The notes under the pieces were generated by a model. The model was given only the letters and a program-made list of their open reading frames with translations. It did no database searches and was not told the DNA's origin. This document shows positions 16,824-25,941 of a stretch of 62,787 bases of DNA, one piece after another. A program made the translations under genes and the position numbers. The stretch spans positions 1-62,787 of the forward strand of contig JBAXZR010000006.1 of the NCBI GenBank assembly GCA_041670165.1. Reading direction: 5' to 3'. Source of the stretch: JBAXZR01 sp041670165. Its GTDB lineage: Bacteria > Bacillota > Clostridia > Christensenellales > UBA1242. Every line of letters begins with the position of its first letter. Within the stretch, counting starts at the first letter, position 1.

Positions 16824-18142
16824 AAAAACCGTTAGTTGCCATTGTGGGCAGACCAAATGTTGGCAAAAGCTCCTTTTTTAATAAAATTTGTGGCAGAAGA
16901 ATTTCAATTGTTGAAGATACTCCAGGGGTAACAAGAGATAGAATATATGGAGATGCTGAGTGGACAGGTTACAAATTTTCAATTGTTGACACAGGTGGAC
17001 TTGATCCAAAATCTTCTGATGAATTTCAAAAAAATATTAGACAACAAGCAAACATTGCAATTGAACTTGCTGATGTTATTGTTTTTATGGTTGATGGAAG
17101 AGAAAGTGTTTTGCCTCTTGATTATGAAGTTTCAAAAATTTTAAGAACTTCAAATAAACCAATTGTTTTGGTTGTAAACAAACTTGATAATAATGAAGAA
17201 TATAACACATATGATTTTTACAAACTCGGTATGGGTGTTCCATATGGAATTTCTTGTGAACAAAGCAAAGGGCTTGGCGATGTTCTTGATGAAATTGTGA
17301 AACATTTTGAAAAACAAGAAAGTGAAGAAAATTATGCTTCAAAACCTAAAAAAATTGCAATTGTCGGAAAACCAAATGCAGGCAAAAGTAGCATTACAAA
17401 CAGAATTTTGGGTGAGGATAGAGTTGTTGTCAGTCCAACAGCTGGAACAACAAGAGATGCAATTGAAATTCCTTTCAAATTTAATGGTGAAGAATATATT
17501 GTAGTTGATACAGCAGGATTAAGAAGACAAAGAGGCGTTGAACATGGAACTGTTGAAAGTTACAGTGTTCTTAGGTCAATGGAAGCTATTGAAAGAGCAG
17601 ATATTGTTCTTATTGTTCTTGATGCTTCAGAAGAAATTTCTGAACAAGATGTCAGAATTGCTGGCATTGTTCATGAAAGCGGAAAACCTAGTGTTGTTGT
17701 TGTTAACAAGTGGGACAAAGTTCAAAAAGACACAAACACAATAGAAACATTTGAAAACAAACTTAAAGACAAACTTTCTTTCATGTCATATTTCAAAACC
17801 GTTTATGTTTCAGCATTAACAGGAAAAAGATTTGGCGAAATTATGGAAACAGCAAAAATGGTTTATGAAAATTCAAATCGAAGAATTACAACAAGTGTTC
17901 TCAATGATCTTTTGCAAGAATGCTTGCTTTCAAGCGAGCCACCAGTTAGACATGGAAGAAGATTGAAAATTATGTATGTTACTCAAACTGATATTCACCC
18001 ACCAACATTTGTTTTTTTTGTTAATGAAGCCGCTCTTATGCACTTTTCATATTTAAGATATCTTGAAAACAAGTTTAGAGCTTCAATTAATCTTGTTGGA
18101 ACTCCAATAAAAATTGTTGTAAAAAATACTTCTGAAAAATAA
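16820..18142 (+). CDS. der: Ribosome biogenesis GTPase Der (EngA)
   Basis: Der is a tandem GTPase needed for 50S maturation. Both G domains are intact. The first has GRPNVGKSS (10-18), DTGG and NKLD. The second has GKPNAGKSS near 180, DTAGLRRQRG and NKWD. A KH-like C-terminal domain follows. Length 440 aa is normal. It starts at a GTG with AGGAGG upstream; the GTG overlaps the stop codon of the DUF512 gene. Confidence 0.96.
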   Translation: MKKPLVAIVGRPNVGKSSFFNKICGRRISIVEDTPGVTRDRIYGDAEWTGYKFSIVDTGGLDPKSSDEFQKNIRQQANIAIELADVIVFMVDGRESVLPLDYEVSKILRTSNKPIVLVVNKLDNNEEYNTYDFYKLGMGVPYGISCEQSKGLGDVLDEIVKHFEKQESEENYASKPKKIAIVGKPNAGKSSITNRILGEDRVVVSPTAGTTRDAIEIPFKFNGEEYIVVDTAGLRRQRGVEHGTVESYSVLRSMEAIERADIVLIVLDASEEISEQDVRIAGIVHESGKPSVVVVNKWDKVQKDTNTIETFENKLKDKLSFMSYFKTVYVSALTGKRFGEIMETAKMVYENSNRRITTSVLNDLLQECLLSSEPPVRHGRRLKIMYVTQTDIHPPTFVFFVNEAALMHFSYLRYLENKFRASINLVGTPIKIVVKNTSEK

Positions 18143-18192
18143 TTAAAATTTGTTTTTTTAAAAAGAAATTTATTTTTAAAAAGGGAAAAAAT

Positions 18193-18906
18193 ATGTTTTG
18201 GAAATATTTAATTGTGGTTATCATTTCATACTTCGTTGGCAACATTTCATTTGCAAGGATAATCTCCAAATTTATTAAAGAAGATATAACCCAAAAGGGT
18301 AGTGGAAATCCTGGGACTATGAATATGATGAGGTCTTTTGGTTTCAAACTAGGACTTCTAACTCTTTTTCTTGACGCCTTAAAAGGATCAATAGGTGCTC
18401 TTTTTGGTTTTTTTGTTTTGGGTGGAGCTTCTGCAGTTCCAGATTGTTACATAGGAATGTATGTTGGCGGACTTTCAACAATTCTTGGACACATATATCC
18501 TGTTCTATATAATTTTAAAGGTGGCAAAGGTGTTGCAACAACACTTGGACTTTTTATGGTTGCAAATCCACTTTGGACGGGTATTTCCTTTGTATTTTGC
18601 TTTTTCTATTTGTTATTCTTTGATTATGGTTCAGTGGCATCTTTTATTCTTATTACAACATTAACAGTTGTTGAAAGTGTTAAACATGGCGGTAATGTTG
18701 CCATAAGTATAATGCTTTTTGCAATATTCTTTTTCACTTGGTTTGCCCATAGACAAAACATTCTTCGTTTGCTCCTAGGAAAAGAAAACAAAGTTAATTT
18801 CAGAAAAAGTTTGCAAAAATTGCAAAGAAAAAAATTTGGAAAAGAGCAAGCCAAATTAATTGACAAAGAAAAAAAGAAAGAAGAAAAAGAAAAAAGCATT
18901 GGTTAA
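18193..18906 (+). CDS. plsY: Glycerol-3-phosphate acyltransferase PlsY
   Basis: This membrane enzyme transfers acyl groups from acyl-phosphate (made by PlsX) to glycerol-3-phosphate. Conserved loops are visible: GSGNPGTMNMMRSFG near residues 36-50, GHIYPVLYNFKGGKGVATTLG near 100-120, and a C-terminal FTWFAHRQNI. The usual asparagine-rich N-terminal loop is slightly altered (TMN for the common ATN). The 237 aa include a basic, Lys-rich cytoplasmic tail of about 45 residues, longer than in most PlsY. AAAGGG precedes the ATG. Confidence 0.93.
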   Translation: MFWKYLIVVIISYFVGNISFARIISKFIKEDITQKGSGNPGTMNMMRSFGFKLGLLTLFLDALKGSIGALFGFFVLGGASAVPDCYIGMYVGGLSTILGHIYPVLYNFKGGKGVATTLGLFMVANPLWTGISFVFCFFYLLFFDYGSVASFILITTLTVVESVKHGGNVAISIMLFAIFFFTWFAHRQNILRLLLGKENKVNFRKSLQKLQRKKFGKEQAKLIDKEKKKEEKEKSIG

Positions 18907-19178
18907 TAATTTAACTCTATACAATGATTAAAATAATGATTTATTTAAATCATATAAACTATTAAAGATTTAACTTAAAAACTTAATCAAAAAAGATAAT
19001 AATTTAACTTAAAATAAAATCATAAAAATTTCAAATTTATAAAAAAAGAAGATTAAAACCACTTATCTTCTTTTTTTATGTTTTTTTTCATAAACTAAAT
19101 ATAGACAAGTCTTTTTTAAAAAACAAACGATTGTTTAATAAAAAATATGGCTAAAAATAGTAAAAATTAAAAATATTG
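18907..19178. other. AT-rich intergenic region upstream of spoIVA
   Basis: This is part of a 322-bp gap. It contains one strong hairpin terminator (19041-19077) and no coding frame that I can support. gpsA, which often lies between plsY and spoIVA, is absent and no remnant is visible. Confidence 0.6.
19041..19077 (+). terminator. Terminator between plsY and spoIVA
   Basis: AAAGAAGAT pairs with ATCTTCTTT across an 11-nt loop, with A-runs on the left and seven T on the right, so it can act in both directions. Confidence 0.8.
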
Positions 19179-19179
19179 T

Positions 19180-19208
19180 TCATATTTGTTGTAACCCCCG
19201 CATAAATT
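19180..19208 (+). promoter_or_regulatory. Sigma-E type promoter of spoIVA
   Basis: TCATATT (19180-19186), a 14-bp spacer and CATAAATT (19201-19208) fit the known sigma-E consensus (KMATATT, 14-15 bp, CATACANT) with one mismatch in the -10. The expected start site is near 19214, and GGAGG lies just before the ATG. spoIVA is a classical sigma-E target. Confidence 0.75.
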
Positions 19209-19228
19209 TTAACAATCATGGAGGGATT

Positions 19229-20707
19229 ATGGAAAAATTGAGCATATATGAGGATATCTCAACAAGAACAAATGGAGACATCTATTTGGGAGTTGTTGGT
19301 CCTGTGCGAACTGGAAAGTCCACTTTCATAACAAAGTTTATGGAAAATCTTGTACTTCCTAATATAAATAACAAAAACACAAGAGATAGAGCGATTGATG
19401 AGCTTCCACAAAGTGCAAATGGAAAAACAATCATGACTACACAACCAAAGTTTGTGCCAAATGAGGCGGTTGGAGTCAAAATTGCAGGAAAAGTAAAAAT
19501 GAATGTTCGCCTAATAGATTGTGTGGGCTATTTGGTTGAAGGGGCAATTGGACATATTGAAAACAATATGCCACGGCTCGTTAGAACTCCGTGGAGTGCA
19601 AGCCCACTCCCTTTTGAAGAAGCAGCAGAACTTGGTACAAAAAAGGTTATTGAAGAGCATTCAACAATAGCTGTTCTTGTAACAACAGATGGAACAATTT
19701 CAGACATTCCTCGTTCTTCCTATATTAAAGCTGAAGAAAGAGTTGCAAAAGAGCTTAAGGAAAATAATAAACCTTTTGTTGTCATTGTTAACAGCAAAGA
19801 TCCACAATCAGAATCAGCACAAAAACTTGCTTCTGCACTTTCCAAAAAATATGAAGCTTCAGCAATTGCACTTGATGTAACTCAGCTTGATGAAAACGGA
19901 ATTCAAACAATTTTTTCTCTTTTACTAGAAGAATTTCCAATTGAATCAGTTCAAATTAAAATGCCAAAATGGATGCAAGCACTTTCATTTGAAGATGAAA
20001 TCATAAAATCAATTGCTTCTGAAAGTACAAGATTTTGTGAATCAATTACAAAAATTGGTGAAATTGACGCAAATGCAAAAATATTTGAAGAAAGCGAAAA
20101 TTTTGAACCTCTTGGTGTTGAATCAATTGTTCTTGGTGAAGGAAAAGTATATTTTGAACTCAAGCCAAAGCCAGCATTGTTCTACAAAGTTTTGACTTCT
20201 CAGTGCGGACAAGAAATTTCTGATGATTATCATCTAGTATCATACATAAAAAGACTTGCACATTGCAAAGTTGAATATGACAAAATCAAAACAGCACTCA
20301 ATCAGGTGGCAGAAACAGGATATGGTGTTGTCGTTCCAACCATGGACGATATGATGCTTGAAGATCCACAAATTGTTAAACAAGGTTCACGATTTGGAGT
20401 CAAATTGAAAGCAAGTGCACCAAGCTTGCACATTATGAAAGTTGACATTGAAACTGAAGTTAATCCGCTTGTTGGAACAGAACAACAAAGCGAAGAGCTT
20501 GTAAAATTTATGATGAGTGAGTTTGAAAACAATCCAAAGGCGATTTGGGACAGTAATATCTTTGGAAAAAGCCTTTCATCACTTGTTAATGAAGGAATAA
20601 GCAACAAGCTTGCAATCATGCCAATGGACGCACAAAGAAAAATGAGAAAAACACTTGGAAGAATTGTTAATGAAGGTAAGGGCGGAGTTATTTGCATTTT
20701 ACTTTAA
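19229..20707 (+). CDS. spoIVA: Stage IV sporulation protein A
   Basis: SpoIVA is the ATPase that polymerises on the forespore surface as the basement layer of the spore coat. The 492-aa length, the opening EDISTRTNGDIYLGVVGPVRTGKSTF (Walker A at 24-32, GPVRTGKST) and the C-terminus ending GGVICILL are characteristic. The middle domain has VRLIDCVGYLVEGAIGH. GGAGG lies 8 bp before the ATG. A sigma-E promoter lies immediately upstream. Its presence is strong evidence that the organism forms endospores. Confidence 0.97.
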   Translation: MEKLSIYEDISTRTNGDIYLGVVGPVRTGKSTFITKFMENLVLPNINNKNTRDRAIDELPQSANGKTIMTTQPKFVPNEAVGVKIAGKVKMNVRLIDCVGYLVEGAIGHIENNMPRLVRTPWSASPLPFEEAAELGTKKVIEEHSTIAVLVTTDGTISDIPRSSYIKAEERVAKELKENNKPFVVIVNSKDPQSESAQKLASALSKKYEASAIALDVTQLDENGIQTIFSLLLEEFPIESVQIKMPKWMQALSFEDEIIKSIASESTRFCESITKIGEIDANAKIFEESENFEPLGVESIVLGEGKVYFELKPKPALFYKVLTSQCGQEISDDYHLVSYIKRLAHCKVEYDKIKTALNQVAETGYGVVVPTMDDMMLEDPQIVKQGSRFGVKLKASAPSLHIMKVDIETEVNPLVGTEQQSEELVKFMMSEFENNPKAIWDSNIFGKSLSSLVNEGISNKLAIMPMDAQRKMRKTLGRIVNEGKGGVICILL

Positions 20708-20739
20708 CAAAAAAAATATAACTATAATTTAAAGTTAAT

Positions 20740-20776
20740 AAAAAGCCCTTCTTTAAAAATCAAAGAAGGGCTTTTT
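20740..20776. terminator. Bidirectional terminator between spoIVA and the convergent gene
   Basis: A perfect 15-bp stem, five A plus GCCCTTCTTT, pairs with AAAGAAGGGC plus five T across a 7-nt loop. T-runs follow on both strands. Confidence 0.93.
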
Positions 20777-20800
20777 GTGTTTTAAAATTTTAAGTTGATG

Positions 20801-21571
20801 TTATTCAACAACTTTTTCATAGTAAGATGAAATACATTCTTGCATTTCTTCTCTAAAAAATTTTATACATTTAACTTTTCTAAACAAAACATTGAAAGCA
20901 ACAATGAACGAGCTTAAAATTTTTGTGTTTTCAATTTTGCATGTTTCAATCATTCCAGAAAGAAAACAAAGTAATTCATTTTTTTCTGAATCCCTAATTC
21001 GTTTGTCAGTTTTTACTGCATCGTGCATTTGTTGCAAAATTATAATCATGCGAGAAAAAAAATCATTTTCTTCTGAACCATCTGTGTCAGGTGGAATAAT
21101 TTCTGGTTCTTCATGCTTTTTTTGTGGTGTTCCGTCCCAAATCTCCATATCAAGTATGTTTGCAACTTGCATTTTGAATGAAAGTATAACTTCATTGCAA
21201 AAAACTTCAAAACTTGTTTTGTCTTCTGTTGCGGGGAAAAGCTCTTTTAAAAATGCAGGGAAATTAAGCTTTTGACTCACAATTTCTCTGATTAAACACA
21301 CAGACAATCCAATAATTTTCATTGGTTCATCAGGAAGTTTAAAGTTTTGACCTTTGCTTTTTGCACCTTGTTTTGCTTTTTCAAATTCTCTTTCAAAGGA
21401 AAATCCTGAAAGACATTCTTCAACGAGAGTGCTAAGCACTTCACTTTTATCAATAGAATTTAAAATTTTTGCACTTTTTGAGTCAGCAAGAATAAATTTT
21501 CCTGCTGAAAAATCATCGCATGCATTAAGAAAGTCAACAAGTTCTTTTTTTTGTTTTTCAGAAAGTTCCAC
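20801..21571 (-). CDS. Hypothetical protein, mostly helical
   Basis: I do not recognise this 256-aa protein. It has no signal peptide or membrane helix. The sequence is mostly amphipathic helix with an acidic, proline-containing linker near residues 153-170 (EEPEIIPPDTDGSEEND) separating two helical halves. Cysteines are scattered, not clustered. A GTG start is supported by AAGGAG 7 bp upstream on the minus strand. It is convergent with spoIVA and shares its bidirectional terminator. The position next to spoIVA invites a sporulation role, but nothing in the sequence demonstrates one. Confidence 0.7.
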   Translation of the reverse strand: MELSEKQKKELVDFLNACDDFSAGKFILADSKSAKILNSIDKSEVLSTLVEECLSGFSFEREFEKAKQGAKSKGQNFKLPDEPMKIIGLSVCLIREIVSQKLNFPAFLKELFPATEDKTSFEVFCNEVILSFKMQVANILDMEIWDGTPQKKHEEPEIIPPDTDGSEENDFFSRMIIILQQMHDAVKTDKRIRDSEKNELLCFLSGMIETCKIENTKILSSFIVAFNVLFRKVKCIKFFREEMQECISSYYEKVVE

Positions 21572-21747
21572 AAATTTTCTCCTTACATTGTTTTTATTAA
21601 GTATACAAATAATAGCACATACAAAAAATTTTTAAAAGTGCTTTTTCAATTTTTAATTAAAAGACTTTATTTTTTTGAATTCTTGTGGTATAACACACAA
21701 AGTAGAGCACCAAACAATGGTGCACTTTTTAACAGATGAGGTGGCAA

Positions 21748-22284
21748 ATGAGTATTTACGGAGATTCAACTACAAATAAACTTGTTGTTTTGTTTGTGCT
21801 TGAAAAAATGGAAATTCCATTGACCGAAAATTCAATTCTTGATATTTGTTGCAGTTCAAACAATTGGATAAATTACATGGATTGCAAAGAAATTCTTTGG
21901 CAACTCCTTGAAAGTGAACTGATATACAAATCAGAAAACGGAAATGGTGAAGAAAAATATAACATAACATATGAAGGAAGAAATTGTTTGGCAAGCTTTT
22001 TCACTAGGATTCCTCAATCTTTCAGAGATACAATTGCTGAATATATTCGCCAAAACAGAATGCACTTCAAAAGAACTCAAGAATACTTGTCTGATTATTC
22101 AAAAAATGCTGATGGCTCTTACACCATTACACTTAAAATTCAAGCAGCATTTGTTGACCAACCATTGTTTGAAATCAAAATCAAAGCTCCTTCACGCCAC
22201 AGTGCAATTGAAGCAACAAAAAAGTGGCACGAAAAAGCCCCAATCGTATACGAAACCATGTTTGACATGTTAATAGAAGAATAA
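21748..22284 (+). CDS. DUF4364 family protein
   Basis: This 178-aa protein resembles the DUF4364 family common in Clostridia. Its N-terminal half looks like a winged helix (NKLVVLFVLEKMEIPLTENSIL, then a segment resembling a recognition helix and wing, EEKYNITYEGRNCL). A mixed alpha/beta domain ends in IEATKKWHEKAPIVYETMFDML. It is probably a DNA-binding regulator, but no target is known. I start at 21748 because GAGGTGG is 4 bp upstream. A terminator follows at 22333. Confidence 0.75.
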   Translation: MSIYGDSTTNKLVVLFVLEKMEIPLTENSILDICCSSNNWINYMDCKEILWQLLESELIYKSENGNGEEKYNITYEGRNCLASFFTRIPQSFRDTIAEYIRQNRMHFKRTQEYLSDYSKNADGSYTITLKIQAAFVDQPLFEIKIKAPSRHSAIEATKKWHEKAPIVYETMFDMLIEE

Positions 22285-22332
22285 AAATAAATTAAAAATT
22301 GATTCACAGAACAAAATTAATTTTTACAAATT

Positions 22333-22367
22333 AAACACACAACTTTAAAAATTTGTGTGTTTTTTTA
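22333..22367 (+). terminator. Terminator upstream of cas13a
   Basis: Stem AAACACACAA/TTGTGTGTTT (one extra loop pair possible) followed by seven T. It isolates cas13a from the DUF4364 gene. Confidence 0.85.
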
Positions 22368-22442
22368 AATTCACTAGCTATAAAGGAAGTGAAAAATTAA
22401 TTTTTAAATTTATTTTAGAGCAAAAAATATTTTGTATAAAAG

Positions 22443-22471
22443 TTGCGAATTTTGTCAAATTTTGTTATAAT
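22443..22471 (+). promoter_or_regulatory. cas13a promoter (extended -10)
   Basis: TTGCGA (22443-22448), a 17-bp spacer and a perfect TATAAT (22466-22471) with extended TG (TGTTATAAT). The predicted start is near 22478, 16 bp before the ATG at 22494, leaving room for TTGGAGG. This rules out the in-frame ATG upstream at 22443, because the -35 lies on it. Confidence 0.75.
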
Positions 22472-22493
22472 GAAATTATCAATTGGAGGTTTC

Positions 22494-25400
22494 ATGAAAG
22501 TATGCAAAATAGGTGGCACAAAATTTGCGGCTGTTCCACATGGGGTTCTTTATGGAAGAAATTTTGGTGATAATGAAAACCCAAAAAGTATCTTAAACCA
22601 AAAAGAAGATATTAATAATTTTGTAATTAAAAGACTTGAAGAAGTCAAAATTAATGGCACTGTTTTTACAAAACTACAAAATGATGAGTCAAAACATTTT
22701 TCTCAAGAAATGGAAAGAATGTATGACGATAAAAAAGTTTTTTCTCTTAAAGATTTTCTTTCTTTAAAAGCTTATACAGAGAAAAATAAAGCATTTTTGA
22801 ATAGACAAATAGAAAAAACAATCCTGCCTTTTTTTGCAGTTTTGCAAGACAAAATTGGCGAAGTTGATTTAAATAAAATTGATTACAAAAGCGCTTATAG
22901 TGATGAAAAAACTAAAAATTTTCAAAAAGAACTTGAGTTTTTTAGAAAAAAATCAAAATTTATTAAAGAGCCAAAACCATATAATGCAGAAAATATAACA
23001 AACTCAATAATCAAGCAAAGAACCTTTGTTTGTTACAAGAATAATCAATTTTGCTTTAATGGAAATAAGAACAATTTTGGTCTTGAAGCTTTTTTGACAA
23101 AATTTGCAAAAAATCCAAAAGAAATAAAGGATCTTTTCAATATGGTCAAAGTTGAACTTTTTGGGTTTTTAGATGATTCATCAAAAGATATGCCATTTAT
23201 AGATTTGAATAAAGTTAACAAAAGTGAATTAGATAATATACGAAATGAAAAAGATAAAAAAGAATATTTAAATAAAGAACTTTCCACATTAATAACTAAC
23301 AAACTTGGGGAACTTAGCGGAAAAATTAAAAAACTTAAAGATCAAACCAATGACTTAGAAAACAAAAACTTCAAATTATTTTGGTTTTATAAATCTTATG
23401 AATTTACAAAAGCTTTGATTAAATCAGTTAGTAAAAAATATACTTATGTTTTTAAACGAGATTATAATAAGGAAGAAGAAAGAAAAGAAAAAGAAAAAAT
23501 TAAAGTTGAAAGATTTACAAATCAATTTGTACTTAATCATGTTTTAGGCAAACTTAAAAATTATATTTGCTCAAAAATTATTGCACTAGGAAAAGCATTA
23601 AATCTTAAGTATGACACCGCAAACAAAAAACTTATTGAAAATGATTTGACTTCAATAGACTTTGAAACTCAAAAAGCTTATGATTCAGTTAAACAAAGTC
23701 AATATGTTGCAATTTCATTTTCAAAAAACACAATGATTAATATTTTAAAACCACAACCACAAAAAGAATTTTTTTTAGAATCTCAATCTTTTGCAAAAAA
23801 TATTAATGATAAGTATATATTATTTAAAGGTAACATAAACAATGGTATTGAATGCAATTTTCAAGAAAAAGATATTGAAAAATACTTTTTTCCAAATGTT
23901 TTTAGCGGAGTAAACGAAGTAGATTTCATAAACGAGTCTATTGAGGCAATTGATTCACTTAGAAATGACAATTTTCATTTTTTTGAATCAAATGCAAATC
24001 CAACTATTTATACGATTAAAGAAGTTGTAAAAAAAGAAATTAAAAAACTTAATGAAGTTGTTATTGAAAAGTTAAATTCTGTTGAAGCAAAAAGATATTT
24101 TTTTGTAAAAGACATTAACAATTTAATCAACAAAGCTTATGAAAATGCTTCAAGTGTTTTGTCTTACATTCCAAAATTTACTTCAATTTTTAATCAAATA
24201 AAAAAAGAAGAGTCTTTTACTAGCATAATTTCAAGAATACCCTCATCTGAAGGAGCAATTGAATTTTTGCTTGAAAAACTTTATTATCACAATTTTTTAT
24301 CAATTAAAAATGGAACTATTATTGCAAATGAATTTTTTTGGGAAGCAATAAAAAAAGCTAAGGAAAAAGACTTTGAACACAAAAAAGAAATAGATATTTT
24401 TTGTGAAGTTTTTGGAATTGACATTGAAAGCAAAACTGGCTTTGATTCTTTTAATAACCTTTCTTGCTTAATTTCACAAGAAGTTTCAAGACTTATCAAT
24501 GATTCAAACAAAGACGGTGAATTTATAAAGATATTTTTTGTAAAGATTATCTCAGAAGCATTTTTGCTTTTTGTTAACAAAAATTACTCATTTGTTTTTA
24601 ACCCACAAGTAATTGAAAGTCAGGAAAATTTTAACATATCAATCATCAAAACCATTGATGAAAGTGCTTACTCAATGTATCTTCTTGCAAAATTAATCCC
24701 AAACTCAACGCTCAATTTCTTAATCAATGATTACAGAAAATATTTGCAGTTTTTTCAAGATATAAATTTAAGGAGTAATAGCCTTAATCAAAATGAAATT
24801 GAAAATACTAATGAAACTATTTCGAAGTGCTTAAATATTATAAATGCCTTGTCACTTGCTTCAGAATTTAAAAGTTATGAACTTAGCAATTTTAAAGATA
24901 TTGATGAAAAAAACAAAAAAACTTATGAACTAATTTCACCATATATAGGTTGCCAAGAAAAAAGTTTAAAAGAATTTTTAAGCAACCCAAATTATGATGG
25001 AGTTTATCATGATGGAACAAATATAATATTGCAAAATCATTTCTCCAAATTAGAATTTTTTGGAATAGAAAAATTATTAACGCAAATTGTTAAGAGTTCA
25101 AATTATATTGTTTCTATAGATGAAATAAAAACTTATAAAAACTTTCAGGCTGACAAAGATGTTAAACTCCAAAGCAAGAAAATCGAAAATCAAGATGACA
25201 TAAATAAATATCAAAATTTTATTCAGAACAAAAACAAAGTTGAATTGCATGATATTTTCTCATTGAATTCGTTAATTATAGAAGCAGTTTCATCATTGAT
25301 TGAATGCTCTTACAAATGGGAAAGAGATTCATTTTATTTTTTGTTTGGCTTACAGTATTTGTTAAAAAATGATTTATGTGATATTTTTACAATTTTTGAC

Positions 25401-25904
25401 TACAATTCAACTGTGAATCCAGCCACAGGAGAAGGAAAAGCAGTTACAAAAAAATTAGAAAGCTTTTTTTCAAATTCATTAATAAAAAATATTTATGAAA
25501 ATTTTTTTGGAGCTTTTGATTCAATAAGACCAATACAAAAATCAATAAAATCTATAAAACCTATTCGAAATTCAATTGACCACTTTGATTATATTAAAAA
25601 AACTAACGAAAGTATTATTGAAATGTTCAGCGATGCAAGAAAACTTAATTCTTATGATATAAAAATAAAAAACGGAATCATGCCAAAACTTTATCATTCG
25701 TTAGAAAAAATGCAATTGAAATTTCATTCAGATTTTGTAAATAAAGATGTTATTTCAATTGTAATTAAACCAATTTCATCAATTTTTCAAAAAATTACTG
25801 AAAATAATTCAACAAAACAACAAAAAGAAAAAGCAATTTATTACACGGGCAAATCAGAATCTTTCTCAGATTTAATCGGTTGTTTTCTAAAATATAAGAA
25901 ATAA
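22494..25904 (+). CDS. cas13a: Cas13a (C2c2), type VI-A CRISPR RNA-guided RNase
   Basis: This single large effector (1136 aa from this start) binds a crRNA and cleaves RNA with two HEPN domains. HEPN motifs are RNDNFH (R490, H495) and RNSIDH (R1025, H1030), both RX4H. Around the first, DFINESIEAIDSLRNDNFHFF parallels known Cas13a, such as the Lachnospiraceae form. Other matches from memory are YIPKFTSIF, a KLYYHNF block, YHDGTNIILQNHF, YKWERDSFYF and YDIKIKNGIM. The N-terminus MKVCKIGGTKF also fits. Length is within the Cas13a range. Cas13b, c and d are excluded by HEPN placement and by the repeat type. No cas1, cas2 or WYL gene lies next to it; the array begins 37 bp after its stop. Confidence 0.96.
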   Translation: MKVCKIGGTKFAAVPHGVLYGRNFGDNENPKSILNQKEDINNFVIKRLEEVKINGTVFTKLQNDESKHFSQEMERMYDDKKVFSLKDFLSLKAYTEKNKAFLNRQIEKTILPFFAVLQDKIGEVDLNKIDYKSAYSDEKTKNFQKELEFFRKKSKFIKEPKPYNAENITNSIIKQRTFVCYKNNQFCFNGNKNNFGLEAFLTKFAKNPKEIKDLFNMVKVELFGFLDDSSKDMPFIDLNKVNKSELDNIRNEKDKKEYLNKELSTLITNKLGELSGKIKKLKDQTNDLENKNFKLFWFYKSYEFTKALIKSVSKKYTYVFKRDYNKEEERKEKEKIKVERFTNQFVLNHVLGKLKNYICSKIIALGKALNLKYDTANKKLIENDLTSIDFETQKAYDSVKQSQYVAISFSKNTMINILKPQPQKEFFLESQSFAKNINDKYILFKGNINNGIECNFQEKDIEKYFFPNVFSGVNEVDFINESIEAIDSLRNDNFHFFESNANPTIYTIKEVVKKEIKKLNEVVIEKLNSVEAKRYFFVKDINNLINKAYENASSVLSYIPKFTSIFNQIKKEESFTSIISRIPSSEGAIEFLLEKLYYHNFLSIKNGTIIANEFFWEAIKKAKEKDFEHKKEIDIFCEVFGIDIESKTGFDSFNNLSCLISQEVSRLINDSNKDGEFIKIFFVKIISEAFLLFVNKNYSFVFNPQVIESQENFNISIIKTIDESAYSMYLLAKLIPNSTLNFLINDYRKYLQFFQDINLRSNSLNQNEIENTNETISKCLNIINALSLASEFKSYELSNFKDIDEKNKKTYELISPYIGCQEKSLKEFLSNPNYDGVYHDGTNIILQNHFSKLEFFGIEKLLTQIVKSSNYIVSIDEIKTYKNFQADKDVKLQSKKIENQDDINKYQNFIQNKNKVELHDIFSLNSLIIEAVSSLIECSYKWERDSFYFLFGLQYLLKNDLCDIFTIFDYNSTVNPATGEGKAVTKKLESFFSNSLIKNIYENFFGAFDSIRPIQKSIKSIKPIRNSIDHFDYIKKTNESIIEMFSDARKLNSYDIKIKNGIMPKLYHSLEKMQLKFHSDFVNKDVISIVIKPISSIFQKITENNSTKQQKEKAIYYTGKSESFSDLIGCFLKYKK

Positions 25905-25909
25905 AGTAT

Positions 25910-25938
25910 TTGACAAAATATAGTATCAATTATATAAT
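25910..25938 (+). promoter_or_regulatory. Consensus promoter of the type VI array
   Basis: TTGACA (25910-25915), exactly 17 bp, then TATAAT (25933-25938): both boxes are perfect. The predicted start, about 25945, falls inside the first repeat (25942-25977). The whole cas13a-array gap is 37 bp, so it must serve as both leader and promoter. Confidence 0.85.
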
Positions 25939-25941
25939 CCA

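Noticed and set aside
22443..22493. Upstream ATG extending Cas13a by 17 residues
   Set aside because: It lies on the -35 box and has no ribosome site, while the ATG at 22494 has TTGGAGG and gives a Cas13a-like N-terminus.
22494..25904. Alternative reading as another HEPN protein (abortive infection, Cas13b or Cas13d)
   Set aside because: Both motifs fall at the Cas13a positions, several conserved Cas13a blocks are present, and the adjacent repeat has the CCCC/GGGG stem and 3' tail of type VI-A on the effector strand.
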